Shown: positions 23,558-32,978, numbered from the stretch's first letter. The stretch: 64,000 bases of DNA from [Borrelia] tanukii (GCF_030436345.1 NZ_CP124038.1:558001-622000), one strand, 5' to 3'. The notes: a model not told the origin generated them from the sequence alone. A program made the numbers and translations.

Positions 23558-25333
23558 ATGGATAATGACAATAATGGTTTTTTTGATGCCAATGATTGTT
23601 TGGCAACTTTATTTTATAAACTTGAGACTTTTGATGAGAGTGCAAGGCATATTTATTCAAATTTAAGTAAATCAATTCCTAAATTAATAGAAAAAATTTC
23701 TAAAGATTCTAAGGATTTGTCTTTTAGTATTGACTTAATTTCTAATCTTGATCTTGATAATGATTCTTCTTTGAATAATTTCATAGCTAAGATTATAGGA
23801 GCATTAGATGATTTTGTTGCTTACTTTAATTCTTCAACAACTTCTCTTGAATCTCAGTTTACTGTAATACGAAGTAAGGTTAAAGATATAGAAATACTTG
23901 AAGATGTAATTGAAAAAATGAAAAAAAGCTCTCTTGATATGGAAATAATGTCTATTAATACTTTAACAGTTGCTATGAGAGCTGGTAAAGCTGGTGGGGC
24001 CTTTTCTTATATTACTAGTGAAATTAAGGTTTTAACTCAATCTATGATTAAACAAGCAGATCAACTTACCAGCAAGGGGCGTGAAGTTAAAATTGGTCTA
24101 GATAGGGCTAAAAATCAAGTATATGAAAGCAATACGGCTGAAAATAAAATTCTTGAAGAATTTAGAAATAATTTAATGAAAAACATAGATGCCTTTTCAG
24201 ATGGAATAGGAAGTGTCATTGCTCTTTACGATGATATTTTAAAAGTTTTATTAGAATTTAAGTTTAAACTTGTAAATTCTATTTCTTATCTTCAGTTCCA
24301 AGACAGACTAACTCAATCTTTGCAACATTTAAATATTATGTATTCTAATATTGATGTTTTTAAATTTAGAGATATAAGCGAGATTCAAAAATTAAAAATT
24401 TTATCAGTTTTTACTGATACATCAAAAGTTATAGTAAAAGATGTTCTTGAAAAGCTTGAAAAAAATTATACTGTTTTTGAAAAATTTATTGATGCTTCTC
24501 TTAGTTCTATTCAAACTATTAACGATTTAAGGTCTGATAATTCTTTATACATAGATATCCCTAAAATAATAGAACAATTTTCTAGTATTTTGTCTGATCT
24601 GCTTAGAAGAATTGATGATGTTGAGAAAAATAATTCTAATTTTTTGAATTTATATTATGAACAGGTTAAGCTTATAAAATCATTAGAGTTAATGTTTTCA
24701 AATATTTCAGCTATTTCTGCTAGGTTTCAAAATATTAACATAGCGTCAAAGATAGAAGTTGTCAAAAGGTCGGAACTTAAAGCTATGGAGGGTAATATTT
24801 CGGAAATGTCGAAAATTATCAAAGAAATTGATTCTAATATTACTAAGGGAATAGAATTTTTAGATCAAATAATCTTTTTTCTTGAAAAAGTTGTTAAGGA
24901 TTATGACAATAGATTTTATCTTGAAAAGAATTATTTTAACAAATTTAAAAAATTATTTATGGAAATTAAAAATGATATTCTAGATATTAAGAACGTAGCT
25001 ATTGATAATATTTTGTCTTATGAGGTTTTTTCAATTGAATTTATGGAAATATTTGAAGAAATGAAATTAGAAGTTTACAATGTTAGAAATTTGAAAAATT
25101 CTCTTTTGGATATAGACAACTTTTTAAGCAATATGGAAAGCAAAATAAATTTTAATCTTAATTTAGAGTTATCTAAGGTTGGAATTCAATCTGTTGAAAT
25201 TGAAGATAAAGAATTTGTTAATAGGATTGCTAATCGATTTACTTTATTTGTTCATAAAAAACACTTATTATCTTTAATAGAGGAAGCTAAGGATGTTCGA
25301 TCCTTTGATGAAGGTAGTGTAATTTTGTTTTAA
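23558..25333 (+). CDS. Soluble MCP-like coiled-coil protein in the che operon (BB0569 homologue)
   Basis: 591 residues, no signal or membrane segment. Around residues 125-170, MEIMSINTLTVAMRAGKAGG with SYITSEIKVLTQSM resembles the hairpin tip of chemoreceptors ([21 protein letters not shown]...VxxEIxxLxxxS), but the key tip residues differ. At about 245 it has YLQFQDRLTQSLQHL, the FQDxxxQ motif seen in CheZ and some receptor-like proteins. The rest is helical coiled coil. Position between cheB2 (2 bases) and cheY2 (41 bases) argues for a chemotaxis role, perhaps a cytosolic receptor or a CheA/CheY-binding scaffold. Not experimentally known to me. Confidence 0.85.
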   Translation: MDNDNNGFFDANDCLATLFYKLETFDESARHIYSNLSKSIPKLIEKISKDSKDLSFSIDLISNLDLDNDSSLNNFIAKIIGALDDFVAYFNSSTTSLESQFTVIRSKVKDIEILEDVIEKMKKSSLDMEIMSINTLTVAMRAGKAGGAFSYITSEIKVLTQSMIKQADQLTSKGREVKIGLDRAKNQVYESNTAENKILEEFRNNLMKNIDAFSDGIGSVIALYDDILKVLLEFKFKLVNSISYLQFQDRLTQSLQHLNIMYSNIDVFKFRDISEIQKLKILSVFTDTSKVIVKDVLEKLEKNYTVFEKFIDASLSSIQTINDLRSDNSLYIDIPKIIEQFSSILSDLLRRIDDVEKNNSNFLNLYYEQVKLIKSLELMFSNISAISARFQNINIASKIEVVKRSELKAMEGNISEMSKIIKEIDSNITKGIEFLDQIIFFLEKVVKDYDNRFYLEKNYFNKFKKLFMEIKNDILDIKNVAIDNILSYEVFSIEFMEIFEEMKLEVYNVRNLKNSLLDIDNFLSNMESKINFNLNLELSKVGIQSVEIEDKEFVNRIANRFTLFVHKKHLLSLIEEAKDVRSFDEGSVILF

Positions 25334-25374
25334 TTTTTATATACTTTTTTGGGAGGGTTTTAGGAGAAAATTAG

Positions 25375-25749
25375 ATGAAAAAAAGAATTTTGGTTATTGA
25401 TGATAATAGGGCAATAAGGCAAAGCGTTGCTTATATTTTAGAACAAAACGGTTTTGGAGTCTCAGAAGCAAAGGATGGTTTAGAAGGGGTTTTAAAATTC
25501 AAAGAAGCAGTTGGGCAAGGAGATAAAGATTTTGATCTTGTTATTACAGATATCAATATGCCTAATTTAGACGGTATTGGTGTTATTAAACAGATAAGAG
25601 AATTTGGCAGCTTTGTTCCTATACTTGTTCTTACCACTGAATCTGAGCAATCTAAGGTTGATGAAGGTCGTAAAGCGGGTGCTACTGGCTGGCTTGTTAA
25701 GCCTTTTAATCCTGAAGCTTTAATGAAAACAATCTCAAAGATATTTTAA
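25375..25749 (+). CDS. cheY2: Response regulator CheY2
   Basis: 124-residue single receiver domain with every phosphorylation residue: Asp9-Asp10, acceptor Asp59 (LVITDINMPNLDG), Thr87/88 and Lys109 (WLVKPF). It is last in the cheW2-cheA1 operon, preceded by GGAG. It is clearly diverged from CheY1 in this window (different insert after residue 40). From memory, CheY2 in B. burgdorferi is linked to infectivity rather than swimming, so its output may not be the flagellar motor. Confidence 0.95.
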   Translation: MKKRILVIDDNRAIRQSVAYILEQNGFGVSEAKDGLEGVLKFKEAVGQGDKDFDLVITDINMPNLDGIGVIKQIREFGSFVPILVLTTESEQSKVDEGRKAGATGWLVKPFNPEALMKTISKIF

Positions 25750-25806
25750 GTTTTTATTTACAATTAATTTATAGATTTTAAAGTTTTGTTATAAATTAAA
25801 ATGATT

Positions 25807-25844
25807 TTTAATATGCTATTTTAGAATAAAGATAGCATATTAAA
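25807..25844 (+). terminator. Large inverted repeat after cheY2, probable terminator
   Basis: TTTAATATGCTAT (25807-25819) and ATAGCATATTAAA (25832-25844) pair perfectly over 13 bases with a 12-base loop. It lies 57 bases after the cheY2 stop. No long T-run follows (GGAAGTATTTTATTTC), so strength as a Rho-independent terminator is uncertain; an mRNA 3'-end stabiliser is possible. Confidence 0.6.
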
Positions 25845-25924
25845 GGAAGTATTTTATTTCTGTTGTAATGCTTATTAGTATAAACTTTATGAAGTTAGAT
25901 TTTGCTTAAAAGAAGCAATTAGAA

Positions 25925-26008
25925 TACCGGTAGTCGGAGTCGAACCGACACGAAGTTGCCCCCATCAGATTTTGAGTCTGACGCGTCTACCAATTCCGCC
26001 ATACCGGC
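25925..26008 (-). tRNA. tRNA-Leu (anticodon CAA)
   Basis: Read on the minus strand, a full class II cloverleaf forms: acceptor GCCGGTA/TACCGGT (first pair a G-U wobble), D arm GCG/CGC with GG in the loop, anticodon stem TCAGA/TCTGA around loop CTCAAAA (anticodon CAA, reads UUG), a long variable arm as in tRNA-Leu, and T arm GTCGG-TTCGACT-CCGAC, discriminator A. CCA is not encoded. The 5' end is 8 bases after the pyrH stop, so it may be cut from the pyrH transcript. UUG is a heavily used leucine codon in the T/G-rich leading-strand genes. Confidence 0.95.
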
Positions 26009-26016
26009 ATTAATTT

Positions 26017-26706
26017 TTATTTTACTATAACAGTACCAAAAAAATCATTATTTTTATTAAAAACTTTTTCTAGGTTTTCAATATTATTTCCATTTACTAT
26101 GTAAAGGGTAAGTCCAAGTTTTGAAGAAAGCTTTGTTGCTATTGGGTCAAAAGGCAAATTTAAGCCTGGATTCCACTTTTGACCTACAATGCTTTGCAAT
26201 TGTTTCCAATTTAATTTTTTAAAAGCTGTTGCGTTTTTAAATTTTTTTGGATCTTTATCATAAACTTGATTTACATTTGTTATATTTATGATATCTTTTT
26301 TATTAAATTTTTCTGCAAATTTTACGGCAATGTAATCTGTTGAAAATCCCGATTTCCAGCCGGAAGCAATTAATATTTTTCCTTTAAAGGAAAAATTTTT
26401 TAAGGGATTGGTGACAATTTTGTCTATACAAAAGGGATTCATTACTTTACACAGAAATTCTGCGTTTAGCTTTGTTGACATTATTCCAATCTCATCAAGC
26501 TCACGAACTTTAAAATCAGGGTTGATTTTTTTATAGGCGTCTTGGTATTCTCTTGCAACTTTTCCTCCACCTACTATTAAAATGATTTTTCTTTTTTCAT
26601 TTTCTAGTAACCATTTAAAAACAAAGTTTTTAAAGTTTTTAATGAATTCTATGTTGATTTGGTTTGAATTTATTACTCCTCCTCCAAGACTTATTATCTC
26701 AAGCAT
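26017..26706 (-). CDS. pyrH: UMP kinase, archaeal/spirochaete type
   Basis: Phosphorylates UMP to UDP. 229 residues of the amino-acid kinase fold: N-terminal ISLGGGVIN phosphate loop, LIVGGGKVAREYQDAYK, LDEIGIMSTKLNA, TNVNQVYDKDPKKFK and FDPIATKLSS. These blocks look like the archaeal UMP kinase family more than the usual bacterial one; as I remember, databases keep a separate archaeal-plus-spirochaete family for this. AAGGAG lies 5 bases before the ATG. It acts before CTP synthase (pyrG at 29887) in the same pathway. Confidence 0.93.
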   Translation of the reverse strand: MLEIISLGGGVINSNQINIEFIKNFKNFVFKWLLENEKRKIILIVGGGKVAREYQDAYKKINPDFKVRELDEIGIMSTKLNAEFLCKVMNPFCIDKIVTNPLKNFSFKGKILIASGWKSGFSTDYIAVKFAEKFNKKDIINITNVNQVYDKDPKKFKNATAFKKLNWKQLQSIVGQKWNPGLNLPFDPIATKLSSKLGLTLYIVNGNNIENLEKVFNKNNDFFGTVIVK

Positions 26707-26906
26707 TCAAGCTCCTTATTTAGGCTAATGTTTTTAAATTTTTTGCTTTTAATAATATAGCAATTTCTGCTAAACTTTTCATTAAAAATGAATTTAAAAC
26801 AATACAAACTTGTTAATTATATATTACAATTTAATTGTTATGCAAAAAATTAGAAGAATTGGTTGTTAAGTGTCTTAGCTTAGTAGTTTTAATTTTGGAG
26901 GATATT

Positions 26907-27971
26907 GTGCATAAGTATAAAGTTTCTGTTATTATTTGTTTTTTTAATTCGGCTGAAACTCTTGATTCAATGATAAAAGACGCTGTTAATCAAACATTAA
27001 AAGATAAAGAAATTATATTAATTAACGATGGTTCTTATGATAATAGTTTAGAGATAGCAGAAAAATATGCTAGTAAATATAGCTTTATTAAAATTTTTAG
27101 TCAAAAAAATATGGGACTTGCTGCTTCTAGAAATAAGGGGCTTTCTGAGGCTCAAGGAGAGTATGTCATTTATTGGGATGGTGATGATTCTGTAGAGAGC
27201 ACTATGCTTGAAGTTTTATATAATAGAGCAAAGGCAGACAATTCTGATATTGTTTGTTCTCAATTTTATGTTTATTTTCTTGCAATAAATGTAAAAAGAA
27301 AATCCCTGCTTCCTTTTCCCAATTATCCATTAACAGGTAAAGAGGCATTTAAAAATTTGCTTTTTACTGTTTATGCGACTTTTGGAAGGAAAAATTTTGT
27401 TGTTGGAACATTGTGGGATAAATTGATTAGACGAGAATTAATCTTAAAGAATAATATTCACCAGCAAAATGTAGTATTTGAAGATATAGTTTTTGTTATG
27501 CAAATTTTTTTAAAAGCTTCTAAGGTTTCTTTTGTAAATAATTATTTTTATACTAATTCTCAAAGAATGGGAAGCATGAGCTCTTCTATTAGTGTTTTGC
27601 ATAAAGCTAAATTATCTCTTGATACAATAGAAACTTTATTAAAAAGAGAAGGTATTTTTAATGAATGTCAACATTTGTATAAAAGATTTTTCTTGCAATT
27701 TTATTATTTTATTTCTTTTAAGCAAATTTATATTGTTAGTTGGAATATTTCCGATAAGCTTGTTTATAGGGCTTACAAGGAAAAGCTTATTTCTGTTCTT
27801 GATGAGATTAAAGGATTATCTGAGTTTCAAGATTGTTATGAATATGTAAAAAATTTTGGATTTAACGAAATTCAAATTTTGCCCAGGATTATGCTAAAAG
27901 TTTGGAATTTTAGCTCAAGACTTTATGTAAATTTTTCTATATTTATTTATAAACTGTTCATAAAAAATTGA
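26907..27971 (+). CDS. Family 2 glycosyltransferase (BB0572 homologue)
   Basis: 354 residues from GTG 26907, chosen because GGAGG lies 5 bases upstream; the open frame reaches back to a TTG at 26835 without such support. KVSVIICFFNSAETLDSMI, INDGSYDNSLEIAEKYA, KNMGLAASRNKGL and WDGDD (the metal-binding DxD) define a GT-A, family 2 enzyme that moves a sugar from a nucleotide donor. The acceptor is unknown; Borrelia glycolipids are one candidate. No transmembrane helix is evident. It is followed after 58 bases by an ABC transporter pair. Confidence 0.88.
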   Translation: MHKYKVSVIICFFNSAETLDSMIKDAVNQTLKDKEIILINDGSYDNSLEIAEKYASKYSFIKIFSQKNMGLAASRNKGLSEAQGEYVIYWDGDDSVESTMLEVLYNRAKADNSDIVCSQFYVYFLAINVKRKSLLPFPNYPLTGKEAFKNLLFTVYATFGRKNFVVGTLWDKLIRRELILKNNIHQQNVVFEDIVFVMQIFLKASKVSFVNNYFYTNSQRMGSMSSSISVLHKAKLSLDTIETLLKREGIFNECQHLYKRFFLQFYYFISFKQIYIVSWNISDKLVYRAYKEKLISVLDEIKGLSEFQDCYEYVKNFGFNEIQILPRIMLKVWNFSSRLYVNFSIFIYKLFIKN

Positions 27972-28029
27972 ATTTATATTTTTGGGGTAATTATTTTTTT
28001 CATATTTTGACCTTTAATAAGGAGTATTT

Positions 28030-28836
28030 ATGTCTATTGAAGTTGTTAATGTAAAATTTTCCTATAAAGAAAAAGAAGTTTACTCTGATTTAAATTTAAA
28101 CATTGAGACCCCCCAAACCTATTTGCTTCTTGGAAAAAATGGAGTTGGAAAAACAACTTTGCTTAAACTTGTAAGTGGGCTTTTAGAGCCATTAAAAGGG
28201 AAAGTTTTGTTTAACTCTTTAGCAGCTTTTCCAAGAAATCCCTTGAATTTAGTAAATTTATTCTTTGTTCCTGAAGAATTTTCACTTCCTGGATTGTCTT
28301 TAGCCGAATACAGCAAAGCTCTATCTAGATTTTATCCAAATTTTAGTAAGGCAGATTTTGAAAAATATTTATTGGATTTTAATCTTGATATTTCTCTTGA
28401 TCTATCTTCAGCTTCTTTTGGACAAAAGAAAAAAAGCATTATTGCATTTTCTCTAGCTACAAATGTTTCTTGCTTGTTGTTTGACGAGCCAACAAATAGT
28501 CTTGATATTGTTTCAAAAAATGTTTTTAGAAACGTGCTTTCTAATTTAAATGATAGAGTAATTTTTATTACAGGGCACAATGTAAGGGATTTAACAGGAG
28601 TTGTAGATTATTTGATTATTGTTGGAGAAAAGTCAATTCTTTTTTCCAATTCAGTATCTTATATTAATGAAAATTATAAGATTAAAATTGTCAGCGAATT
28701 GAATGGAAATGAATTGTATTATGAAAAAAATAAAGATGGGTTTAAGGCGCTTTATTTTGAGAGTAGCAGTGGAGATGAAGTTATTGATATTGAATTTTTC
28801 TTTTTATATGTTACTGAAAATAAAAAGGAGAGGTAA
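28030..28836 (+). CDS. ABC transporter ATP-binding protein (BB0573 homologue)
   Basis: 268 residues. Walker A is LGKNGVGKTTLLKL (about residue 37), Walker B LLFDEPTNSLD, and the H-loop region reads FITGHNV. The ABC signature is weak: SASFGQKKK in place of LSGGQ, keeping only G-Q. AAGGAG precedes the ATG. It lies 6 bases before a membrane protein gene, so the two form an ABC-2 type transporter. Substrate unknown; ABC-2 systems often export lipids, polysaccharides or drugs. Confidence 0.92.
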   Translation: MSIEVVNVKFSYKEKEVYSDLNLNIETPQTYLLLGKNGVGKTTLLKLVSGLLEPLKGKVLFNSLAAFPRNPLNLVNLFFVPEEFSLPGLSLAEYSKALSRFYPNFSKADFEKYLLDFNLDISLDLSSASFGQKKKSIIAFSLATNVSCLLFDEPTNSLDIVSKNVFRNVLSNLNDRVIFITGHNVRDLTGVVDYLIIVGEKSILFSNSVSYINENYKIKIVSELNGNELYYEKNKDGFKALYFESSSGDEVIDIEFFFLYVTENKKER

Positions 28837-28842
28837 TAAGAG

Positions 28843-29697
28843 ATGTTTAGCTTAAAAAGATTTTTAAATTTATTTTATTTTGATTTTGTTTATAATAAGA
28901 AATTCTACATTTTATTAATAGTTAAAATTTTAGGAATGATATTTATATCTTATTTGCTTGTTAGATTTTATTTTAATTTTACAGCAGCTGATTTTTTAAA
29001 ATTTTTTGTTCCTAAAATTTTGATTTTAACCCTGATTATATCGATGTTTGCCATGTGTGATTATTACAAAGTAATTCACGATCCGTTTAGAAATATTCTT
29101 TATTTATCTTTGCCTGTTTCAACTTTTGAACATTATTTTTTCAATTTAATTAAATATTTATTTGCGTTGCCTTTGATTTTAATATTTTTTTATTATTTAG
29201 GGTTAAATATTTTTTTATTCCTAGATAATGCATTCTTTTTAAGAAGTGGTGAGGGTGCTGCATTTTTAGAATTTAGATATCTTTCTGATTTTTTCTTTTT
29301 TCGTTATTTTAATTTTTTGTCCATTTTCCCAATTTTCATGTTTTTTAGAATAGCTTTTAAAACACATCCTTTTGTTAAAGTTTTCATATTCTTTTTAGGG
29401 ACTATTATTTTGTTATTTTTTTTCACGTCTTTTCTTTATTCGGGCTTTAAATATTCACCATGTTCTTCAGATTTAATTTTTTCTTTTGATAGATTTTTAG
29501 GCGACCTTTTTTTTAAAATAGTTTATAGTTCGGTATTTTTTTTATATTTAGCTTCATATTTTAAGATATTGGAGTTTGGAAGTATTAGGAAAAAAAGCAA
29601 TTTGTTTGCTATTGTAGGATTTTTATTTTTTTTAGCAATGTTTAATTATTACTATTTAACCAAAGGCTCATTATATTGCCTTGTTAATTATAATTAA
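28843..29697 (+). CDS. ABC-2 type transporter membrane subunit (BB0574 homologue)
   Basis: 284 residues, about six strongly hydrophobic segments with short loops, extremely rich in Phe and Leu. There is no sequence motif I can name; the assignment rests on topology and on its position 6 bases after the ATPase gene. It is the likely permease half of that transporter. Confidence 0.8.
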   Translation: MFSLKRFLNLFYFDFVYNKKFYILLIVKILGMIFISYLLVRFYFNFTAADFLKFFVPKILILTLIISMFAMCDYYKVIHDPFRNILYLSLPVSTFEHYFFNLIKYLFALPLILIFFYYLGLNIFLFLDNAFFLRSGEGAAFLEFRYLSDFFFFRYFNFLSIFPIFMFFRIAFKTHPFVKVFIFFLGTIILLFFFTSFLYSGFKYSPCSSDLIFSFDRFLGDLFFKIVYSSVFFLYLASYFKILEFGSIRKKSNLFAIVGFLFFLAMFNYYYLTKGSLYCLVNYN

Positions 29698-29719
29698 AAC
29701 AGTTTAAAAGATTTAGAGC

Positions 29720-29741
29720 AAAGGCTTAAAAATAGCCTTTT
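29720..29741 (+). terminator. Probable terminator after the ABC transporter operon
   Basis: AAAGGCT (29720-29726) and AGCCTTT (29734-29740) form a 7-bp stem with a 7-base loop, ending in TTTT. It lies 23 bases after the permease stop. The T-run is short. Confidence 0.55.
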
Positions 29742-29886
29742 AGCTTTAAGCATTAATAAGTTTTTATTTTAGTTTAATATTTTTGTTTGTTAATGTAAGT
29801 AAGCATGTTTTATATGCGATTTATGTGTTTTTATTAAGTGTAAGCTTAATTGGTTTGAAATTTAAAGGTTTAATTTTGGGGTATAC

Positions 29887-31488
29887 ATGAAAAAAAACTT
29901 AAAGATTTTGGTAATAACAGGAGGCGTGATCTCTGGGATTGGTAAAGGAGTTACATCGGCAAGTATTGCAAGGTTATTTAGATATGATTTTAAAGTTACT
30001 CCAATTAAATGTGATGGATATTTGAATACTGATCCTGGAACTATTAATCCTGTTGAGCATGGAGAAGTTTTTGTGCTTGATGATGGAGGAGAGGTTGATA
30101 TGGACTTTGGTCATTATGAGAGATTTTTAAATCTTAATGCAAAGTCCAGTTGGAACATTACAATGGGCAAAATATACAAAAAGATACTTGAAAATGAGCG
30201 AGAGGGTAAATATTTAGGAAGAACAGTTCAGCTTATTCCTCATGTTACTGATGAAATCAAGTCTACAATTTTTCAGATTGCAAATTCTGAGAATAGTGAG
30301 ATGTTGATAATTGAAATTGGTGGAACTGTAGGAGATATGGAAAATATTTTATTTATTGAGACAGTAAGGCAAATAAGACATGAGATTGGAAGTGGCAATA
30401 TTTCTTTTATTCATTTAACCTATGTGCCTAGTCCAACTGGAATTAATGAACAAAAATCTAAACCTACTCAACAGAGTGTTAAAACTTTAAATAAAGCAGG
30501 CATTTTCCCCGATTTGATTATTGCTAGAAGCTCTCAAGTATTAACAGATCAAATCAGAAAAAAAGTGGCAATGTTTTGTAATGTTGAGAGCACCTCTATT
30601 ATTGATAATGTTGATGTTTCTACTATTTATGAAATTCCTATATCTTTTTATAAACAAGGTGTACATAAGATTTTAAGTTCTAAGTTGAATATTAAAGTTG
30701 ATCCGAAAATAGAAGAGCTTTCAAAGCTTGTAGGAGTTATAAAATCTAATTTTTTTGCGCCTAAAAAAATTATTAATATTGCTATTTGTGGCAAGTATGC
30801 TGAACTTGATGATTCTTATGCATCAATTAGAGAGTCTTTGGTCCATGTTGCAGCTAATTTGGATTTACTTATTAAAAGCACTCTAATTGATTCTAATGAT
30901 TTAAATGAAAGCTGTTTAAAAGGGTTTGACGGCATTATTGTTCCCGGTGGCTTTGGAGGCAAAGGGTACGAGGGTAAAATTATTGCTATTAAATATGCTC
31001 GTGAGAACAATATTCCCTTTCTTGGAATTTGTCTTGGTTTGCAGCTTGCTGTAATAGAATTTGCTCGTAATGTTTGTGGGATACTTGATGCTGATACGGA
31101 GGAAAATTTAGAAAAAGATAAACCTTTAAAAAATCCTGTTATTCATTTACTTCCCGAGCAAAAGGGAGTTAAAGATAAGGGTGCTACAATGAGGCTTGGA
31201 GGATATCCCGTGATTCTTAAAAAGAATACAATAGCTTTTAAACTTTATGGTCAAGACAGGATAATTGAAAGATTTAGACATAGGTATGAAGTTAATAATG
31301 ATTATATAGATTTATTTGAAAAAAATGGACTTGTAGTATCTGGATTTTCAAGTGATTTTAAAATGGCAAAATTAATAGAAATTCCTAAAAATAAATTTTT
31401 TCTAGCTTGTCAATTTCATCCAGAACTTATTACAAGGATAGAAAATCCAGCCAAGCTTTTTTTAGGGCTAATTAAAGCTTGTATTTGA
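29887..31488 (+). CDS. pyrG: CTP synthase
   Basis: Makes CTP from UTP, ATP and glutamine. 533 residues, normal. The synthetase domain starts [22 protein letters not shown] and has GGTVGDMEN; the C-terminal glutamine amidotransferase has the oxyanion region [14 protein letters not shown], the nucleophile cysteine in [11 protein letters not shown] and the histidine in CQFHPEL. Preceded by GGGG five bases before the ATG. With pyrH and no de novo pyrimidine genes in view, it serves nucleotide salvage. Confidence 0.97.
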   Translation: MKKNLKILVITGGVISGIGKGVTSASIARLFRYDFKVTPIKCDGYLNTDPGTINPVEHGEVFVLDDGGEVDMDFGHYERFLNLNAKSSWNITMGKIYKKILENEREGKYLGRTVQLIPHVTDEIKSTIFQIANSENSEMLIIEIGGTVGDMENILFIETVRQIRHEIGSGNISFIHLTYVPSPTGINEQKSKPTQQSVKTLNKAGIFPDLIIARSSQVLTDQIRKKVAMFCNVESTSIIDNVDVSTIYEIPISFYKQGVHKILSSKLNIKVDPKIEELSKLVGVIKSNFFAPKKIINIAICGKYAELDDSYASIRESLVHVAANLDLLIKSTLIDSNDLNESCLKGFDGIIVPGGFGGKGYEGKIIAIKYARENNIPFLGICLGLQLAVIEFARNVCGILDADTEENLEKDKPLKNPVIHLLPEQKGVKDKGATMRLGGYPVILKKNTIAFKLYGQDRIIERFRHRYEVNNDYIDLFEKNGLVVSGFSSDFKMAKLIEIPKNKFFLACQFHPELITRIENPAKLFLGLIKACI

Positions 31489-31500
31489 GTGTCTATTTAT

Positions 31501-32025
31501 TTAATGAGTGGGCAAGTTTTCAAAATTAATGTTTGTAGTGTTCTCAAATTGCAATATTTTGTAACTTAAAAATAATTTAGAGAATATGGTTAGCAATATT
31601 ATTATTAAAAAGTCAAAAAAAGCATTAGCTATTGTTAAATTAAGTGGTCTTTTTTCATAGATTATGTCGTTTATTGCTTTGGGCAAGCTAAATGCGAGCC
31701 AAGTTATGCTAGATATTAGTATTGCAGATAATATATTGTAATTTAAGCTTGTTAAGCTTCCAAGAGAGTTGTTAGTTAGGGTTATTAAATTGTTAAATAA
31801 ATTGATAAGAGCGCTGATTAAAAAACTTTGCAATAAATGACTTAAAGTTAAAACGACGATAATAATTATTTTATATTGTTTGTTTTGAGTGCTTAATGTT
31901 TTGACATTACTAATTATTTTTTTTAGTAATATTTTTCGGTATATTATTTCTAATAATATTTTAAATAAAGTCATGTTTACTATTAACATTAAATTAATAT
32001 TTGAGAACATAAATTTGATTAACAT
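31501..32025 (-). CDS. Membrane protein of unknown function (BB0576 homologue)
   Basis: 174 residues from ATG 32025, preferred over ATG 32040 because GGGGGA stands 4 bases before it. About four transmembrane helices (near residues 8-25, 50-75, 95-120 and 140-160) separated by basic loops (YRKILLKKI; NDIIYEKRP). The arrangement recalls small Yip1/YIP-domain membrane proteins, but I see no diagnostic motif. Convergent with pyrG at 12 bases, divergent from the next gene. Confidence 0.8.
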   Translation of the reverse strand: MLIKFMFSNINLMLIVNMTLFKILLEIIYRKILLKKIISNVKTLSTQNKQYKIIIIVVLTLSHLLQSFLISALINLFNNLITLTNNSLGSLTSLNYNILSAILISSITWLAFSLPKAINDIIYEKRPLNLTIANAFFDFLIIILLTIFSKLFLSYKILQFENTTNINFENLPTH

Positions 32026-32161
32026 AGTTTCCCCCTTCATTTTGGGTATTGATTTAACTATAATTAGTATATAAAAAATTTTGATTTGTTTGGTACGATT
32101 CTGATTTTATTATATTTGTATAATGGTTTTAATTTTTGGCAGTTATTATTAGGAGGATTGA

Positions 32162-32749
32162 ATGAAGGAAGAAGACATTAGAAAAACAATTTTAATGAAA
32201 AGATTAGTTAAATATTTTTTTGATGAGCTTAAGTATAGGATGAAGATTCCTTGTCTTAGAATAAGCAATAAAGAGATGAGTACCAAATACATACTTCTCA
32301 ATCTTTTCAGGAAAATTGCAAATCTTCCTTTTAATAAACAATATGAGATAGAAGAGCAGTTTGCTCTTGAAGTCGGTGAGAGAGTTGTGCTTACGGATGC
32401 TGTTTTGATTAAAAGAATTGATCATGAAAGATGCGTTATTGTTGGAATTGTTGAAGCAAAAACGGATCAAGTTGATCTTGATTATGAAGTTAATAGATTT
32501 TTTCTTCAGGACAAAAAAACCAATGTTCTTTTTTGGCAGCCCAAAAAAGTTATTCTTAAGCAAGATGATAAATTATTTACAGCAGAATCAGATGATATTT
32601 TTAATTTTGACAACGATTTTAACTTACCAAAAGTTAAAGCTAAATTAGAAGAGTTTATCAATATTTTCTTATGTTTTTTTTCTTACAGAGATGCTCTTTT
32701 CGAGTATAATAAGGTTAGTGGGCGTTATTCTTGGGTAAAAAGGAAGTGA
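32162..32749 (+). CDS. Conserved protein with a possible PD-(D/E)xK nuclease core (BB0577 homologue)
   Basis: 195 residues, soluble, start supported by AGGAGG. I do not know its function. The central part reads VVLTDAVLIKR ... CVIVGIVEAKTDQVDLDYEV: an Asp (79) on a strand, then Glu98-x-Lys100 on the next, 18 residues later, preceded by a Glu-rich helix (EIEEQ, 62-66). This is the layout of PD-(D/E)xK nucleases such as the N-terminal domain of type I restriction HsdR proteins, including the following helix and a late strand (VLFWQPKKVIL). Inference from pattern only. Confidence 0.82.
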   Translation: MKEEDIRKTILMKRLVKYFFDELKYRMKIPCLRISNKEMSTKYILLNLFRKIANLPFNKQYEIEEQFALEVGERVVLTDAVLIKRIDHERCVIVGIVEAKTDQVDLDYEVNRFFLQDKKTNVLFWQPKKVILKQDDKLFTAESDDIFNFDNDFNLPKVKAKLEEFINIFLCFFSYRDALFEYNKVSGRYSWVKRK

Positions 32750-32978
32750 ATAATTAATTAAACAAGGAGAATGATTTGTATCTTTAGGTGGTTTTATGGT
32801 TTAAGATGGAAGCTTAAATTTATGTCAGATTGTTAATTTTTACTGTTTATTAGTATTTAAATGTAAAAATATTTTTTGTTTATTGATGTATTTGGTTTGA
32901 TGTTAAAGTTGGGATAATGTGTCAAATTAAATACTTTCGTCTCTATTCAAAAAAAAAAAATTATGGTAGAATCCCTTT
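32750..32978. ncRNA. Intergenic region between BB0577 and mcp-1 homologues; reported site of a small RNA
   Basis: From memory, the temperature-linked small RNA DsrABb of B. burgdorferi, a regulator of rpoS, was mapped at about this place. I cannot identify its ends or strand from this sequence and give it only as a pointer. What I do see is a plus-strand terminator (32836-32877) and a -10 box for mcp-1 (TAGAAT, 32967-32972). No ORF of note. Confidence 0.3.
32836..32877 (+). terminator. Rho-independent terminator after the BB0577 homologue
   Basis: ATTTTTAC (32836-32843) pairs with GTAAAAAT (32863-32870), then ATTTTTTG. An AT-rich stem but a good T-run on the plus strand; the minus strand has none, so it serves plus-strand transcripts. 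Confidence 0.6.
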
